From the NCBI GenBank assembly GCA_013400115.1, contig VXBP01008606.1:434001-498000 (forward strand): a stretch of 64,000 nucleotides of DNA, in the 5' to 3' direction. The notes under the pieces were generated by a model that saw only the letters and a list, made by a program, of their open reading frames with translations, was not told the origin of the DNA and did not search any database. A program made the translations under genes and the position numbers. The DNA is from Rhinopomastus cyanomelas (Eukaryota > Chordata > Aves > Bucerotiformes > Rhinopomastidae). Positions 61,193 to 64,000 of the stretch are shown one piece after another; the stretch's first letter is position 1, and every line of letters starts with the position of its first letter.

Positions 61193-64000
61193 TGTAAGAT
61201 GCTGATCACAGGGTATAGTCATGCTATCAGTGCACTGACCTACCCCTACATTTAACGGGATATTGGTTTTTAAAGATCATTTACCAGCCTGTACCTAAAA
61301 TCTGCTTTTTCAGCAGTGCACATCTATCCCCACATTAGCACAAGTAACGACAGTAAACACATCCCTAACCCAGCAGCTCAAAGCTCAAGAGGCACCTACA
61401 CTCACAGCATTTGTGCACACTAGCTTGGCAGTTCTGCAGAGGCACAAAACGTGCAGTCGGTCGGTCACACACTGCTCGGGGAGAAATCCCTGCAAGAACC
61501 AAAAGCTGATGGGGACCTGCACAAAGCTCCTGCTCACTAGGAAAGGGAAGTGCAGGCAAGAATGGTACGAAGACGTTGCACAGCATGAGCCCAGCACAGC
61601 CTGCCCACGGAACTGCAAACACACACCCTTCGTTCTGGATCTCCGACTTCCCGTTCACTGAACGGAGCGAGCTGGGAAGATGGGCAGGAAGGCACACACT
61701 CAACTCCTCCAACATGCCCTCAACAGAAAATCCTCCTGGGCAGGCTGGTTTGGGTTTCGGCAGGAGCACATCTCCAGCCCAGCCCTATGTGTGAGAGTGT
61801 GAATCATGGCATCAAGCTGTGATTTGCTTTTGCATTTCCATCAAAGGTTCTGGTTTCACTAATACACAAAGCAATTAGTTGAAAGTTGGAAGTCACATAC
61901 AGCTAAAAGCCAGGGCCCCATGGGAAGCCCAGCCCAGAAAACAATGTCTCCTTTGACTTAGAAACCACAAGGAAACACATACGGCAAAATGCAAGTATAA
62001 AAGGAAAGTGGAACATACATTTGTTGTTGTAAGGCAGCTCATGTGTGCTCCATTAACAACTCCACCATTCCAGCTTCTTTTTAATTAAAAAAAAGGCCCT
62101 CAAAGTCACCATGATTTTAGAAGTTAAAACCTAGAAGAAAATTGGGTCGGCTGTGATGAACAGGAACCCCTCTCCATACAGCTCTCCTGTTTTAGAGAGG
62201 AGAAGTGAGAGAGACACCAGCAAACACAGGGGCACACACTGTGCCCTCTACTTCAGCACTGAGGGTCTCTAGACCTAGTCTGTGTTTGGATGTTGTTCCA
62301 AATAAAGAAGCTGGGTAACGCACTTGAAATGAACAATCAAGCAGGTAAAGGACATGGAATTAGAGCAGTAGGATTATTTTTTTCTCTTTGCTCCTGAAAT
62401 TAAGCCCACAGGAGGAAACCCTTTTCCAAGTTCACTGCTGCCAGCAGAAGGCCAGCTTGTGTCCAGTTTGCCCTTTACTGCCACAGAGGTCACTGCTCCT
62501 AAACCTCTGTTGGAGGAATTGTCTGCAGCTTTTGATATTGTGTGTGCCAAGAACAGGAGGGACTAAAGACCTCACTGATGCCTGAGACATCTGCTTTGGT
62601 AGGGCTTTTGTTAAAGAAATACAACCCCCAGGTGATTTTAGGATGGTGGTAGCAGGCAGGGACTGAAGTCTCAATCTTCTTGTGATACTTCACAAGATAG
62701 GAGAGGAAATAGGGAAGGAGATGCTCTGAAGGAAATATTCCTTCCTCTGTTATAGACTTCTTCCTCAGTTTAATTCATGTTTGACTACACGAAGACCCCA
62801 GAACTCAGTAGCAGCTGAGACAGGTCACAGCAGACCACGATGGGGAAAGCATCCCATGTTACTCAAGTGCTACTAAGCAATGCAAATAACCCCAAAAATT
62901 TATTTCCCTTTAAGAAGTGGGACCTCCTAGAACAATTATTGTAAATAATACAGGGAGAGATCTCATGGAAGCATGTCATTCATCTCTCCCAGCAGATGAT
63001 TGCCTAAAAGCATGCAAATATGGAAATTTTTACCCCTCTAGGCAGGGCTTGCTGCCGTGGGGTGCTTGGACAGAGCTAGGTTTGTGCTTAAACTGCCACC
63101 TCTATCCCAATCACATCCATAAGCTCTTTACAGAGGAGCAGTCACCACCTTTCCTAATGAACAGTCTATTCCAAAGCTTTGACTGGAACAGTTGGGTGCA
63201 AATAAGCAGATGTCCCTCAGCTTTGGTGAGAGCTGGAAAGCAGTCATGCCTTCTCTGCAGTCTCAGTAACTGGGTGGACCTGCAAGATGGTAGGTGTATG
63301 CAAATTTCAGCTTTGTCCTTGCTATGCAGGATTTCCTTCTGGTTGTCAGCACCTTAACATCTAGGGGATTCTCACCCCAGCATTCAGCTTACATCCCTAA
63401 AACAGAAGCCAGATTTTCCCTACACGTTAAGCTGGAGTGCCCTCCCAAGAGTGATCCAGCACACCCAAACTGGGAGCCTGTGCTTCTCCATGTGATTCTA
63501 GATCATGTCTGATGGTATGAACATTACATGGCACATGTGGTTTTCTCTTTCCCTCTAGGCCAAAAAAGTAAACAGCATCTTCCAGAGGCTTTGATTAGCC
63601 GGTCTTCTCCTGCCACACTTGGTGTACACAACTGGTGCAAAGTCTGGTGCTCAAACTCTCGAGGCCAGACATGTGAAGAAGAGGAAGCAGCGTCAGAAAG
63701 ATAAACCACAAGATAAGCCTGGAGGATATGAGATCTGCTGGTCTGTAGCTTCAGAGCACCCGAAAGAAGAAACTTGTATGCAAAATGCATGCAAAAAATA
63801 AACATTTACAGACCAACACCGTGCTGCAAAGACTAGCCAACCCAACATCTCTTCCTCCAGAAGGTTGAGCTGGATATTGTCATGTGGAGGATTCATTTGA
63901 TGGGATATTTTTTAATCACTTTTTTAAAAAGAAGATAGAATTTCAGAAAAAGTAAGCAAAGAGTGGAAAAGCAATATATTAAAAGTAGCTGTAAAATGTG

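Larger units (their letters stand above)
52247..64000 (-). other. NFATC2: NFATC2 upstream intron, partial (at least 11.7 kb)
   Basis: This is upstream of the LHGYMENK exon in gene orientation. I looked for the exon expected next (ELRIEVQPKPHHRAHYETEG region) and did not see it, so the intron probably extends past the window. Contents are a pyrimidine tract near 54.0 kb, a MIR relic near 58.75 kb and two CR1 fragments near 60.3 and 61.0 kb. A C-rich, G-poor stretch (about 53.1-53.5 kb) is open on the plus strand but has no recognisable homology. Confidence 0.75.

Noticed and set aside
1..64000. A prokaryotic or phage system, CRISPR array, toxin-antitoxin or secondary-metabolite cluster
   Set aside because: There are no dense same-strand ORFs, no ribosome binding sites and no spaced direct repeats. 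The only coding signal is spliced vertebrate NFATC2.

Overview
This window is a single stretch of vertebrate nuclear DNA. It shows no sign of being prokaryotic or viral: there are no dense ORFs, no operons and no ribosome binding sites. The only protein-coding gene I can support is NFATC2 (NFAT1, a calcineurin-regulated Rel-family transcription factor), on the minus strand. Seven coding exons run from high to low coordinates: 52246-52044, 50636-50464, 40164-40024, 27385-27330, 26452-26326, 24831-24136 and 541-498. All six junctions have AG acceptors and GT donors, and the reading frame is kept throughout. Together they give 1440 bp (479 residues plus stop), covering most of the Rel-homology region and the whole C-terminal transactivation region. 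About 440 N-terminal residues (calcineurin docking, SP repeats, start of the DNA-binding domain) must lie beyond position 64000.

The organism is a sauropsid, most probably a bird. CR1 LINE fragments are the dominant repeat, some with the ATTCTATG-type 3' microsatellite. The protein is close to mammalian NFATC2 but clearly not mammalian. There are no Alu, L1 or B1/B2 elements. Degraded MIR-like SINEs and an old repeat type common in turtles and crocodilians are still readable, so a crocodilian or turtle is not excluded.

Layout: 1-497, 3' UTR or downstream intron of the last visible exon; 542-24135, a 23.6 kb intron with a tRNA/CR1 composite SINE (about 2648-2843), MIR relics and two CR1 copies (about 12325-12545 and 20400-21016); 24.1-27.4 kb, the exon cluster for the C-terminal domain and the end of the Rel region; 27386-40023, a 12.6 kb intron with two closely related CR1 tails and a 20-bp minisatellite; 40165-50463, a 10.3 kb intron with a 25-bp near-perfect palindrome; 50.4-52.3 kb, the two exons of the N-terminal Rel subdomain; 52247-64000, part of the preceding intron, with MIR relics and two CR1 copies.

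The most interesting observations are the CR1-mobilised SINE with a tRNA-Lys-like head, the alternative C-terminus encoded by the exon at 541-498, and two exons whose frames stay open about 100 codons into the following intron. I found no new multi-gene system. Most of the sequence is ordinary intron, where I see nothing beyond the repeats listed.
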